From assembly GCA_024529925.1 (NCBI GenBank), contig JAFEUB010000846.1:2222501-2286500 (forward strand): a stretch of 64,000 nt of DNA. Direction: 5' to 3'. The position numbers and the translations under genes were made by a program. How positions within the stretch are numbered: the first letter of the stretch is position 1; every line of letters begins with the position of its first letter. Of the stretch, positions 37,901 through 51,900 are shown one piece after another. Source of the stretch: Ophthalmolycus amberensis. Its lineage: Eukaryota > Chordata > Actinopteri > Perciformes > Zoarcidae. The notes beneath the pieces were generated by a model that saw only the letters and a list, made by a program, of their open reading frames with translations, was not told the origin of the DNA and ran no database searches.

Positions 37901-40900
37901 ACAATCGTTACGACTCACGGCTTACCCTGATTGCATGCAGGTCCTTATCTTTCTGAAGGAGCACCTTCTCCAGATCAGCTACTTTCATCATTGTTTCATT
38001 CTCAACCTCCAGCAGCTTCTCCGTCACCTGGGAAAGAAGACGGAGAGATAAAACAACAGAGGGATGAGAGGAGGTGAATTCAAGAATTGATCCACAGCAC
38101 GGGCATCTTTCCCAGTTCCACTCCCTCTCACTCTCTCCCCGATACACTGTGCATCATCATAAGAAATAAGGTATACCCAGCAGCATGACGCGGCAAGAGC
38201 ATGACACAGCTTTCAGTTTTGATTTTCAAACAGATTACACATGTTGCATAGGAATTCACAGGGATTCTTCACCCTCATCCTCCCCCATCATTCCCGACTC
38301 CTGAGAGCTGAGTTTGTTATGAAATTCTTAGAGTGATGTCAGGGCTGCCCACGACCTTTCTATGAGAAGAATGTCTTTGCAAAGCAGTGTGGGATACGAA
38401 GGCATCTGCCCAAAACGAAGGAGCCAGCACAAGAACAATATTAAGCTTGTCTTACGCACAGCATTCTCCAGTGTTCTCCACCCCGTCATTATTCTGAAGC
38501 ACTTGTGAAATGCAAACACAGAGTAGATATTTTAATCAGCATGTAGAAACAGCCAAGTTAAGTACACGGCTGGTGAACCACAATAATCTCATAAACGGGC
38601 CCAGAGAGCTGTGTTGGTGGCCCAGACTAGGTGGTGCACTTACATGGGACAGGTGCTCCTCCAGTTCATCCACCTTCTCCAGAGCAGCATTCTTCGTCTC
38701 CGCATCTTCCAGCAGACCACCCACGTCAAACACGTTGTCCAGGTAGGCCTGGATCTGCACCGACAGCTTGTCACTCTCTGTATGTTTACATTTCTGACGT
38801 GAGGGGGAAAGAATCAGTATTAGAGATGCTCTACACCCACTGGACAAATAGTCTCAACCTGAGGATATTTATTTGGATGGTCATCTTACCTCCAGGTAAT
38901 CATCCAGTCCAAGCTTGGTGAATTCATACTGCAGATGGACTCTGAAGTTCATGTCCTCCACCGAGTGCACCACAATGTTGATGAACTGCATGCAGGCAAC
39001 CTGGACCACAGACAGATTTAGATACATTTCAGACCAAATATATTCAATTGGATAGATAATAAGATGGACCCACATTCACACCAAAATAAAAGCATCCATC
39101 CTTAATACAAAGCGTATCTTACCATGTAGTCGATGTTCCCCTCCTCACAGCGGAAGTAATCCATCAGTCTCTCAAAGCGATGCTTCTCCTTACACACCTA
39201 AAACGCAAAAGGTGCAGCGATACAGAGGAATGAAATTAATATATGATATTTTCATTTCAGTTGAAATGGAGGAAACATTCAAAACTAAACACAGAACAAC
39301 AAGACGCCCAACATGAAGAGAATCCAAATGGAAGGTCAAAATGAGTTATTTTAAACCTCCTTGTCTAATTTTAAAAGATAATGATTCATGAATGATTAAG
39401 AAATAGTCACAGTCTCCTGCTTAAAGGGGCAACCTCCACATATTGACAGTTGACAAAAGACATTAAGTTGCTTTGCACCATGGAGAAGATAAAAGCAAAG
39501 CTCTAATTAAAAACAGAGGTTTTTATGAAGAAATGGGCACCAGCTGTACGGGCACCATTGTTATTATTATCTATTTCTACTTGTGAAGATCATATTCCCT
39601 TTATGTTCGTGGGGTGTTCTGTTGTGTCTTGAGTTGATGCAATAAGAATAAAATAAAGTAATATATATATAATAAAACAGTATTTTGTTTTGATGAAAGA
39701 CATTCCAGGATTAAAGGAGAGCTTAGCTGTATGTAAACAGAGGACAGCTTCCTCTATTTGCAACAACAACCTCTTCCTATTATCATAGTTCATGGGAAGA
39801 AAGCCAGCGGAAGATAAAGACATGGGACCGACTTTGCTTAGCCAAATTCCTGCGCAAAAATACACTGAAACAAATGTTTGTAAAAGGTGCTTTATCCAGC
39901 ACTGTAACAATTAAAAAGAAATCCATGCCCATTTCTGACAATCCTATAGAAACAGTTGTATTTGTAGACCTAATACTTGATTACTTTACAGCCGTGGTTG
40001 AATACCATCGGTGGCCTTCTTGAGAGATTTCAAAGACCTGTCAGCTTGTATTAATGTGTGATATAAAATAAATAATACTACAGAAACACCATATTGTTTT
40101 GACGAGTGGGTTGATCGCTCTTGCGTCTCTCTGGGGCTTTTTGACTGCGAGGTAATTGTCTTGTTCCGGTGTTTAGATGACTGAGTAGGCAGAAACTGAG
40201 AGGCTCAGCAAACCTTTGTGGTCTACTTGCTCCCACCAGGGAGTTGATCCTTATCATTGTTCAAGGTTGGCTCACATCTGGTGTCTTAATGAGACTAATG
40301 ACCTCAGACAGGCCACCGTAGAGCTTTGCTTACAACCTCAGCAGACATGAAATCTGAGAAGACATGAGCGCTCCTCCACTTTCACTCATCTACACTGGTT
40401 CTTTATGCCCTCATGCATACCAGGGATTTGGGAACTGGTGGCAATTTAATTAATGTTAGATTATTTTTAGCACAGTAAATTCTCACAGGGTTATTATTAG
40501 CCTTGTATTACCACCAAATATTAGCAGCACAACTTTAGATGATAAGAGTTCAGGTTTCATTAAGACATTGCTTTAGGCACCTCTTTGAAGTTGTCAAATG
40601 CTGAAAGGATGATCTCGTGACCTCCTCGGACGAGACAGACGGCAGCCAGCAGCTCGAGGACCAAAGCTTTCGTCCTGGAAGTGCAGGAAACACAAAATAC
40701 ATTACCTGGATGAAGTTCAACTGCAAACACTTACTCTCAGATTAAAGAGGGGAAAGCACAATATGTATACTATCTATGCTACCAGAATGAATGTCCTCAA
40801 AATGAAGGCAAACTCATAAATATACAGGAGTTGAACTCTTTAATCCATACTGAAGTGTGAAGCAGGGAAGGCCTTTATAGTGTTTTAAGTGTGTACCCTC

Positions 40901-43900
40901 CTAGCCTTCATTATGAAGTGATCAGCGCTAGCGGGTTTACCACTAATCTTCCTTTAGTAAACATTCCTTAACAGCCTGTATATACGGCTCTGATCCCCGA
41001 CTTCAGAGAGAAGCTGAGCCCCATGGAGAATGAGAGGCATATCATATGAACTGGCTGCAGGGTGTCCACAATTGTTTGACCCAGCCCTGCGTCTATGGAG
41101 ACGGGGGGCCCTCCGTTCTTACCGTGAGTTCTTATTGTTCAAGCTGAGAGCAATTTCATTGACTGCGTGTGCGTGAGACATGACCATATTGAAGCCATAC
41201 TGCATGACGAAGACAGAGAGAGAGAGAGAGAGAGAGCAGGATGTGGTGAGATAAACCTTTGAATATATAGAGCACTTGACTGCACAGGAAACATATAATC
41301 CTCACGTTTATAACAGATATCGTTGTCAGATTGTGTGCGGTGGAGTGTTGGTGTTACCTGATAATTCATGATAGCTCTCAAGCACATGATGCACACATGC
41401 ACATCATCTTTTTGGCTCACAAGGCGGGAGTTCTTGATGGTTTTGGTGTTGGAAACCGTGCCATAGCTGCAACGGATGGCAGAAGTTAATATCTGACAGA
41501 GATTTAATAATCAAACACAGTGTTTTACTTCAGATGTTGTGTTTAACACTCGCTTGTTTCATTTATTTCTCGAGTTTTTTTCTGGTAGTCATGTGACTAC
41601 TAGGCAGAGAGAGAAAATTACAGAGAACGAGATCTGACAGAAAAAAACTTAGATGGCTTTTGAGGTTACAGATGCATCATGGGAGATGACTGGTTTCCTT
41701 GCTGCTGTCAACAGACTGAGGTCTCTGCACACAGACTGCTATTATGTAACTGTGTTGCCCCGTCATCATGCGCACATAGTATTACTTTTCTTGTGCAGTT
41801 TATAAACGGCTTTTACAGTGATCCAGCATTTCTGAATCATATACATACAAATGTCATAATAAATTATACATAAGGTTATACTAACATATATTCAGCAGTT
41901 ATCTTAACCTTCTTGTGAACTATTTGTCTTTTTAAATTTCTCTTTTCAGACTTTACGTCTTCTGTCTCTTCATCTCTTGTCTGTGTGTGGCTCAGTGATG
42001 AAGAAGACAACTGTCCAACATGTGCTGTAGCTCACAGCTGGCTTTCATCTGAAGACAGTGCAGATGCACATCTGGACAGATGAGGGAGGACCATTAACAA
42101 AGAGAGACTCATAACGCAAAAGTTCAAACATTTTAGTATCTATATCTCTGATACTATATCTTATTGAGTTTGTGCAGAGCCTTGAGGTCAAGAGAGAGGT
42201 CAGCCAAAACATAACTAATCAACCATCCAGGCATCGTCCTAAAATAAAAAACAGCACCAAAACAACTGGCTTACGTGCTAATACATGATTGAAGCATTAA
42301 AGGTAGCACAGCGCGGCAATAACGGGGATAGGCAACAGCGGAGAAGCTAGCTTAGCAATACGTACCGGAGGACAGACTGGCGGGCAGAGCGCACCAGGGT
42401 GTTGCAGAAGGGTTGGGTGCTGGAATGGTGCAGATCCTCTATGGACCTGCTCCAAGATTTAGCTTTATCCAAGAAGCCATCCTCCCCATTCTCCAGCCCC
42501 TCAAAATCCAACCTGGGCCACATACAGACAGACACACAAGCCAACACAGAGGCATGGGGGGGGGGGGGGGGGGGGGGGGGGTGTAGAGGAGAGGAACGGG
42601 GGAGGTTAGGTCAGCAAGGCAGCTTGGTAGAGAGCCAGGGGTTATCACAAGGACCGTCATCGAGCTGCTTGATCAAGCTCAGCACAGAGAGTCTGCCCCC
42701 ATTCAGGCAAGGTATAGCTCAGCACTACACCACACAGCATACACAGAAACACGTTTAGTTTGCCAAGTATGCAACAAGGCAAACAAACAGTTGAAAGAGC
42801 GCGATTTGCCAAGAGCAATTTTTAGATGCACAAGCAGTTTATTACAGGCTCCACAGGACAGTATGCGTTAACCCAGCAGCTGAATCCACTGCCCAACCTA
42901 GTCCCTTAGGAAAGGTTTTTGTCCGCGGTCATGATGTGTGTGTGTGTGTGTGTGTGTGTATAAAGTATATTTGAATAAAAGTACTTACATGACAGCACAC
43001 TGGGCAAAGGAGAGGTACTCCACCAGGATGTCAAGACCTCTGTTCTCATCATTGAGGAACTCCCTGACCCACCTGTGACGCATGGGAACACAGAGAGGTT
43101 AGCAGGGCACCAAATCAAGAACACACCCGTATCCTTTTACCCTGTAGGATTACATTTTACCCAGTTCTGCAGGAAAACAAAGTAAAACAAAGAGAAAATG
43201 GACTTCTAAAATTGTTTGCATCGATTCATTGTTTGTAGTTTTATGTTCTCAGATGTGGGGATTTGCTGCAATTCTTGGTATTTCAGTAAAACAAATTGAA
43301 TAAATTGGGATTTTGAATGGTTGGTTGGACAAAAACAGACATTAAATGACATCACATTGTGCTCTAGAATATGCGATTGAGGGCTTTTTTTTCCACCTTC
43401 TGACCAAGTTAATTGTTAAAATCTGGGAAAGTTATGACATTGCAAAAAGAAGTCAAACGGGGCAGCAAACACAAGCAGTCAGATGATTACACCGGTTTTG
43501 AACAAACCCCCAGGTTAACCAAAATTATTAGGAAAATTGTTGCCCAAACTGTCCATTCATCCATCCACTCGCCATAGTTGTGTGTGCTCAGTAATAATAT
43601 CACAATATTCCCTGGAATAATATAGTTTCTGTAATCTGGGTAAATGTTTAACCTGTTTACAACCGGTCTGATCGTACGACAGCCTGTGTCTGATTTATTG
43701 TTGTAGCAATATCACCTCGCTTCGATATTGCAGGAAAGATGTTATCATAACTGATAGAGATAATAACGAAAAATAATACCCATGTTGTGTTAAAACAGAA
43801 TGATCCTTTAAGGCAGCTCTGAGGGGGGTCTTCCCTCCCCTGAAGAAAGGAACTTGGCAGGAATGTCATGGAAAGTAAACCAGCGCGAGGCTTCAGACTC

Positions 43901-44941
43901 CACATTTAACTCCAGTTTTTTGGAGAGAGAAACAAATCTAAACAAAGGAATTCCCATTACGACGGGCGAAAGAATGTGTAGGGCATATGGCTGAAGGAGC
44001 TGAGCTCAAGTCAACCTCTGACAGCCAACAGTATTTAGTCTGCCTCCCCCACAGACCCCCTTCACCTCCTCCCCATGTCTTCAGAGAACTCCAGGGGGGG
44101 ACAGGATTGGGGTAAAAGGTTCTTAAAATAGTCTTGGGGTGCTGGTTATGATGAAAGTCAGCCAATAGCGAGTCAGGCAGGAAAGCAATCAGAGCCTCAA
44201 AGTAGCGGAGGGAGGGAGGGAGGGAAAGGGAAGAGAGGTGAGGAGAAGAACTGAGGAAAGCAAACAAAGCAGTAAGAAGATTGGGTGCAGGAGGAAAGGA
44301 GAGGAGGGGTGGACAGGGAGGCAGGCTTGATCATCAGTTTCCTGTCTACCATCACCCTCCCTCCCCTTTCTCCTTCCTTGCCTCCGACCCCTCACTCCTT
44401 CCTCTCTCGCTCCCTCCCTCTACTCCTCTCCAACCAGTTGCTAATTTCAGATTTTCTTGGCAATTTCTGGAACAGGGCCCAGGAAACAGACTGGCACAAA
44501 ACCGGCCTCGATTACACTTAATCCCATCCACAAAAGTCTTCTGAAAATAGCTTCATTTTTTCTTTGCCTGCGAGTCTTTCTGGGAAACGCACTTGAAACA
44601 GACCTTCATTGATGAGGCCTAATACAATGCGAGTTATTCTTGGAGCTCAACGAATGCTATGGAAAATCAAAGTCTTTTAACAGGCTTCTTTTAGTTTGGG
44701 AATTCAGTGGCAACGTCACTGCAGCACATCTTTTAATATGAAAGTATCTGTGTGACATCAGATTACAAAGTCAAGGATCACGGCTGCGACAGTGAAGATA
44801 AAGACTAGAAAGGCTTCACATTAACATCCGCATACACAGCTGTGTAGTGAACTGCACAGTATCAAATGTCCATGACAAAGTATGACAGAACAATATAAAA
44901 TGATTGTTTGCTGTGAGAAATGTGTAAACATAAAAGTATCC

Positions 44942-45008
<67 letters not shown>

Positions 45009-48000
45009 GTTGTGCTTTTCACTGGGCTCAGCATTGGTCAACCAGGCTTCCTGTCCCTCTGGCACACACAACAAAGCTTCCTGCTCAACACTATGGGGGA
45101 GTGGACGGGGCAGCACAATAGCTACCATCTGGGCATTATGAGGACCAGCTCTATGAAGTGGAGCTGCAGAGCTTGGCAAGTTAGAACAATTGGGGGATAT
45201 CTGGGCACCAGAAAGAGCTCTGGGTCCCTGCAGCAGCAGCAGGAGCACAGAAAGGACTATTCTTTACCAGGGAAAACAATAATGTGGTTCCCTTCAGGTC
45301 TGTGAAACCATTAAACTGATCTGTGGAAAATGTCAGAGATAAGTATTGATTACCCAATGTGGTTTGTCCTCAGTGAGATCTCCAGCTCCCTCAAGACTTT
45401 TGTAGATTCCTGCACCCGTCTGCGAAACTTCTGGAACACAATGAAAGCACAGAGTTTAGCTGTAGAAATAGCATTGTGCGAGTTTACGGGTTCCTTTTGA
45501 AACAATACCGATTTAGTATTACACTTTTGTTGCCTTGATGGATTTAATAAAAATGTGTTAAAATCAATGCATTCTTCTTTCTTGTCCATACTTCATTGAG
45601 TGCCTACAGGACCCAGAATGCAACTCAACCAGCCATAGTTCATTTCAAGATTCGGGTGTGAAGACGCTACCCTCAAGCAGAGATGAGGAGCGGGCTACAG
45701 AGGTCTGGTAACCCACTTCATTATACAGACACCCAGATGTTTTCATTTTTTAAACTTGTAGTCTTCAGTCCTCTTCGTGTTTATCAGCCACAAAGGGATT
45801 TATATAACTTTTTTTCACAAATGCGGAAGTACTCCCCAACACCTGAAAACAGACTGCGATGTGTAAAATCGGTGGAGTTCCCCTTTAAGTGGACACTATA
45901 TTTGGAAGGACATCGGTACTCTCCCACCTTTTGAGTGACTCCGGGGTCTAAGTATCCTCGTAGCTTCTGGATGTAGGTGTGAGGCGGATTCTTCACCTGA
46001 AACCGCTCCTGAAAATACACAACGATAGTCAGCATTGTAATGTGCAGTTTGCTGACGTTACCGTGTTGGTACAGAATGAGCAAAGTAATGACAGCAGGTT
46101 AGTGGACATTGTGAGTGCTGCTTTTGTTGTTTACGAATAAGACTTTTTGAATGCACCTGGTCGCAGATCAGGTCCCACTTCTTCTCATTGTCATACTGCC
46201 TGAGGAGCCGAGCTTTGTCGGGAGGCAGATTCATAGAATTCTGAAAATAGAAGATGGAAGCATTAGTTTCATTTATGACCACATATTTCCTTTTTTTATG
46301 TTTATTTGACAATTTCAAGCAGCTCTGACTGAGTGTGTGTCATTGACTCGCACTTTACAGGCCTCTGGCGCCAACAGTAGAGCCGAAAATTTGGGGGACT
46401 TACACCCTGACCTCACTTCCTGTGCAGACACTCAGCATCCTGTCGCAGGAGATGGCCTGCATCTCCTCCGCACTTTTGAGTCTCAGTATCGTTCAGGCAA
46501 CACCTTGATAACCACAACAAACCAGAACCAAAGTACGGGCCTATTACCAGACCTCATGTAATCCAGCCATAAAAAACACTTGAACGCCACACGAGGAGTC
46601 CTCAGGCAGCCAGTTCACTGTGGCTCAAATTAAACCCTAAATGCTCTAATTTGTGTTTGGAGACCAACACACTTCAGCGTTTTATGACCTCATGACAACA
46701 TTTAAAAAATAACTCAACGACACAAGCTTTTGACGAATAACTTTCTTGACTGAGCCAAGAGCTTGTCAACAGGGGTTGACATGGAAATCTTAAAAATGAG
46801 GAAGCACAACAATATGATGGAGCTTGCCAGCCCCTGAAACTGATCACCTCAGCGGTTTTTAGTCTTTGAAGAGACATGAGGAATTGTTTGCACTGGGAAC
46901 CTTCATTTACACCCGTATCAACAGAACCCCGGCAGCCCGGCCACAAACGGCCTGTCAGCTTGACTTTTAACCTTCAGCTGTAACTCAGCCGCCCCTCTAG
47001 AAGAATGCAGCACCCTGTTAACCCATCCCAGGCCAGACATCGTGATGTTCACACTAGCATTGCTCCACTGGTGGAGTGTTTGATGCATGGAAAAATAGAT
47101 GAAATATACTTGTTCCATTGAAAATTAAGGGTGGAACATCACATGCGAGTGTTTTTAAAATAAGTTTTCCACATCGGTATCGTTCCCTCTATCAGCACGT
47201 CATGAATCACGCTGTCTAAAGGGGACTGAGGTAAAAAAAAGAAAAGAAACTGTGCTTCTGCTTTTCTTGACGGTTGACTAATAATTTCACATTAAACAGT
47301 CTATTTCTGAAATCACTAATTATACAGCTAACTCAAAAGCACATGCAGCAACCTTAAACTGCCGATAGATGACAAAGAAAAACACTTAAAAGAATGTAAA
47401 ATTGCAATGCCTGACCAAGTTATAATGGTAGTGCAGTGCAGAGATGTTGCATGTGGGGCCTTTGACATAACCGGCTCTATGAATACATGATGGCAGGACA
47501 GAGGAAAGAAGCAACATGCATACCAGATGTCCAGAATTACAGGAGGAATGTGTCCTGTTTATAGTAGTAGTTTATAGCAGTAAATTTCCTCTCTTGTCTG
47601 ACCCTCGAGCTGCTTTCTCCTCCTCCGGGGAGAAAGTTCACCTCCGATACAGTCTTTAGGACATTCGTACGAGGAAGTGAAGCGTAATAAAACACATCTG
47701 TATCTGTCTCTCTCTCTGAGCATTTTTAACATAGAATGGACACTGCTTTAATGGGCACTGGTTACTGATAACTTATAGTACAGTAAATAATAACCTCCAG
47801 CTGGTGATTATCAAAAGAAAACAGACATATTAAACATTCACATATTCAAAGAGCTTTCATACAGTTATTTAAGGCTCATCAAATTCTTATTAATTAAATG
47901 AATGCAATCTATGAAAAAACATATTTACTGTACAGCTGAAACTATTATTTGACTAATCAATTATTTGACTAACATGAACTATTTTGATGACGATTATCGT

Positions 48001-48874
48001 TTTCAGCTGTCGTTTACAGTAACAATGTCAAATATTTGCTGGTTCCAGCTTCTCAAATGTCATTCATTGTCGTACTGTATATCACTGTAAATTGAATATT
48101 TTTAGGTTTTGGACCGTTGGTCGGACAACACAAGACATTTGGAGATGTCTCCTCGGGCTCTGGGGAACCATGACGGACATTTGTCATTATTTTTGCACAT
48201 TTTATCGAAAAAACAACAACTAATCGGTTAAGTGAGAAAATAATTGGCAGATGAATCATTCAGTGAGTGGCTCAGGATGCCTCAGTGTTCTGCTGAATTA
48301 CTCAGAAGGTCCTTTGTTCAAGCAGCAGGCAGATATTTGAATGAACACCTTTATATGTGGTTTTTAGATTGACCATCTTTCTGATGTTATTCATGTCTCA
48401 TATGGCATTTTATGGTGTTGTTTATTCGTTGTAGTGTGTCTTCTGTCTGTTGTGCACTGTGGAAACTATGTCTATTGTTGTGTGTATGAGTTGTTGTTGG
48501 TGGCAAATGAGAATCCCCACTGGGGATTAATAAAAGCTTTCTAATCTAATCTATTCGATAATGAAAATAATCATTTGTTGCAGTTCACCTGAGCTCCAGT
48601 GGACTGACCCTTGTTCATAATGAAGTAACGACTAAGACTTACCAAATTGCACTGAGTGGATCTCTGTAATACACTCTCGATAATGTTTCATTGAATTGTG
48701 ATGCAAACAGTGAATGAAAGCGGAATAATAAGACACGATATCTACTCGAGCATCTTCTCAGACCCAAAGCTTGGTTGTTGTTTTTTTTCTTCGTCAGTCA
48801 TACTGAAGTAGAACTGTAGGGCAAAGAGCAAGGTCCACTTTTGTAGTCATTCTATTCTGAGTTACTGGAAAACA

Positions 48875-48909
<35 letters not shown>

Positions 48910-51900
48910 ATGTGTATCCATTTAGACAAAAGGAGAAAAAGTAAAGTTTTAAGTAAAAAACCTGCCCACTGTTATTGGATTTTAAAAAGATTTCAGTAAT
49001 ACAAACATGAATTAGAAGTGAAAAAAGTGTGCAATTTCAGTAAACGATGAGTAAATGCAATAAGTTCCCTGCCATTACGAGCCACGAGGACACACACGAG
49101 ACTTTGATGTTTGACACGGTTCTGCTCTTTGTCAGTTAGAGCCTCGGGTAATGTAAACAAATGCAGGTGGGACCGTGAGCAGATGTGTGACGCTACAAAT
49201 GTTACGAGTGTAAAAAAGTGTTTCTCCGATGACAGAAGAGGCTCAGAAGCGTTTTCTCCTGCGACAAGGCAAAAGGCAGAGAGGATGTTTCCGTTCTGAC
49301 TAGATTTGGGTAATTTGAGACAAGTAACCCAATTTAGCTAATTTCATTTCACTTTCTCCCACAGTGATACAATCTTGCCCTTCCTGTGTTTATAAGAAGC
49401 TGGAAAGAAGTAGTTGTATGCGGGGAGAGGGGGCAGTGGCACAGTTTTGTATTCATCGGCCCATTTTAGGAGTAAAATACTACAGAAATGCCAAAAATGT
49501 TTGGTGCTTGTTATGTTGCCCACATAGTCGCTCCTCCAGCAAGGCCTTTCTTCTTTGACCTGAGACTGGCTGCACAAAGAATTCAATGTGGCGCTTTGTT
49601 TTGATTTGGTGCCATTCCCATACTTTGACATTTGAGCTATTTTTTTCCTCGCTGACAATGGCTGGTGGGCAGGGTCAGTGTATGCCCCCTGGTGCTGTGT
49701 ACAGCAAAATATGGCTAAAACACAACACCAGTACACTGCAGAACCAGATGAACTGGTTATATTATCACTCCTAACATTAGGCCCTCATTTTGAGGCAGGA
49801 CAGGAGGCCGAGTTTCCAAACGGAGAATGAAAACTCCACTGTATAAAACTGTGACATAGTTGAACTTGTTAAAATACCATTACACTAACAATCTTTTTAT
49901 GTAGAGATCTCTGCACACAAATCAGTTCAGAAAAATAATAAATAAATGTGGGGAAAAACGATATAATGGAGGAAAACGATCTACTGACAGAAAATCGATC
50001 AACAAACATTTTGATTCAGTGATTAATTGTTAAAAAATACAAAACATTCGTTGGTTTCAGCCTGTTAAATGTGAGATGTTTTTGCTTTTCTCTCGGAAAA
50101 AATGGTTTACCGTTTAAATGGAAAATGGCGTTGGCATTTATTGGATATTTAAAAGGTAAATAACCTAAAAAAGTCAAAGTATTATGCACAAACCAAGGGA
50201 AGAATATAAAGTGAGACACCTGGTTTGAGGTAAAAGGAAGTTGTGGAGGAGAATTAAGCACAGAAGTAACACCAGCCAACAGAGAGGGCATAAACTCTAA
50301 AACAGAGAGACATTTGAGCCGTCGACAAAGGAAGACGGAGGTTTTCAAGACTCAACAGTTAAAGTAGTTGAGGGGGTCAGGTTTCGGGTTAAGGAGGCAT
50401 GGAGAGTCCAGGAGAGCCATCGGGGACTCAGCAGAGCAGTCAAGTCACGCATATCCCCCCGCAACTGAGGGGGGATGCTGCAGAGTCACCTCAGACAAGA
50501 AGAGTCAACAGGGCAACTCTGTCAGCCCTAAACGGGACAACTTCCTAATCCGAGCTGATTTACAATCAGCCTTGAGTTGAGTTTATGACTGGAAGCTCCA
50601 GATAGACAAATGGAAAAGTGCGACAAGATGTTTCCCCCCTGATCCCTTTCACAGCTTCACACTTTCAGTCGGGATAAGACATAACACCGCCATACACCAA
50701 ACTACACTGACCGTGCCTGCAGAAAGCCTGTTTGTTATTGCACAGAACAAACAAGTTTATTGAGCAGAGCATTCAGAATCTAGTTTATATGAATTTGTGG
50801 TGGCTTGTAAGCCCACGTGAAGCGGACATAGCTGTATCCAATAATACTAATAATAACAATACACAAGACACAATAATACGGTTTTGTGCTCCATCTTATT
50901 CCATGTAAATCTAATTTGCAGACCCTACAAGTGGCCAACTAAGCAGATGCATTCAATTAGATTTGATCTCTTGGTGGGCTGGAAACCCACAGTCTGTGTT
51001 TTTATCTACTTTGAGCTGATGACAACTAAGTCTGGCCTGTGTAAACCTATCAGAGGGAGAGAAGTGGGTGGCTAAAGAGCTCACTTTGCTGGCCAGAGCC
51101 TGTGGCAGAGCAGACATTGAGGCCCATGACTGCGTCCTTTACCGCCAACAAGTCGGAGTGTCTGCTCATCAGGGCGGGGTACAGGAAGAAGGGACTTACG
51201 GTACAACTGAACTGTGAGCCAACGTAATCAAAGGGTCACCGCTGCGCACCACAACGCACGGAGCTAGAATCAAACATTCGAGGAAAGGCGGGTTCATTTA
51301 TTCACTAATGTCTGGCACATTTCTTATGCAATGGCAACTCAAGACGCTTCACAGATTGTCTTTTAGAGAACCAGTACAAGATAAACAGATAAACAAAGAC
51401 AGATACTAGAAAATAACAGTTCAAGTTTAAAATCTGAATATTGAAGGAATAGTTCAACATTTGTGAAATATGCTCAATGTCTTTTTTGCAGAGATTTAAA
51501 TGAGGAGATCAAAGCCACTCGTGTGTCTTTCCTGTACATTAGATTTGAGGCTAGCGCTACGCTGGTTGTAGCTTATAGATAGATGTGAGAGTGGTGTTGG
51601 TCTTCTCATCTAACTCTCAGCAAGAAAAACGTAAATCCAAAATGTCAGACTATCCCTTGAAAATAATTATACCAGTGTCAATAAATGGCGGTCCTAACCC
51701 ATCAATTGATTTATAGACACATAACTTAATTTTAAAATCAATACTCTGACCTTTTAGACTTTAGCGTTAATGTAATATATTATTTTCAATTTGGTTACAG
51801 CTTCAGCTTCAGCTTTGAAAAGAAACAGTTACGAGCCTACAAGAAATGAAAGCATGGATCAGCTTTTTCAGGTCCTGTGTGGATGTTAATCCTGTATATA

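Larger units (their letters stand above)
38644..46240 (-). other. fmnl3: fmnl3 exons 2-12: GTPase-binding / FH3 region
   Basis: Exons in transcript order are 46157-46240, 45928-46008, 45354-45430, 42989-43072, 42366-42512, 41358-41466, 41123-41199, 40581-40674, 39123-39197, 38890-39000 and 38644-38793. They encode residues 39-401, with signature segments [74 protein letters not shown] and [18 protein letters not shown]. This part binds Rho-family GTPases and holds the formin inactive through the DAD. All junctions keep phase. Confidence 0.94.

Noticed and set aside
44862..45305. His/Thr and Cys/Val repeat frames
   Set aside because: They are translations of the TG microsatellite.
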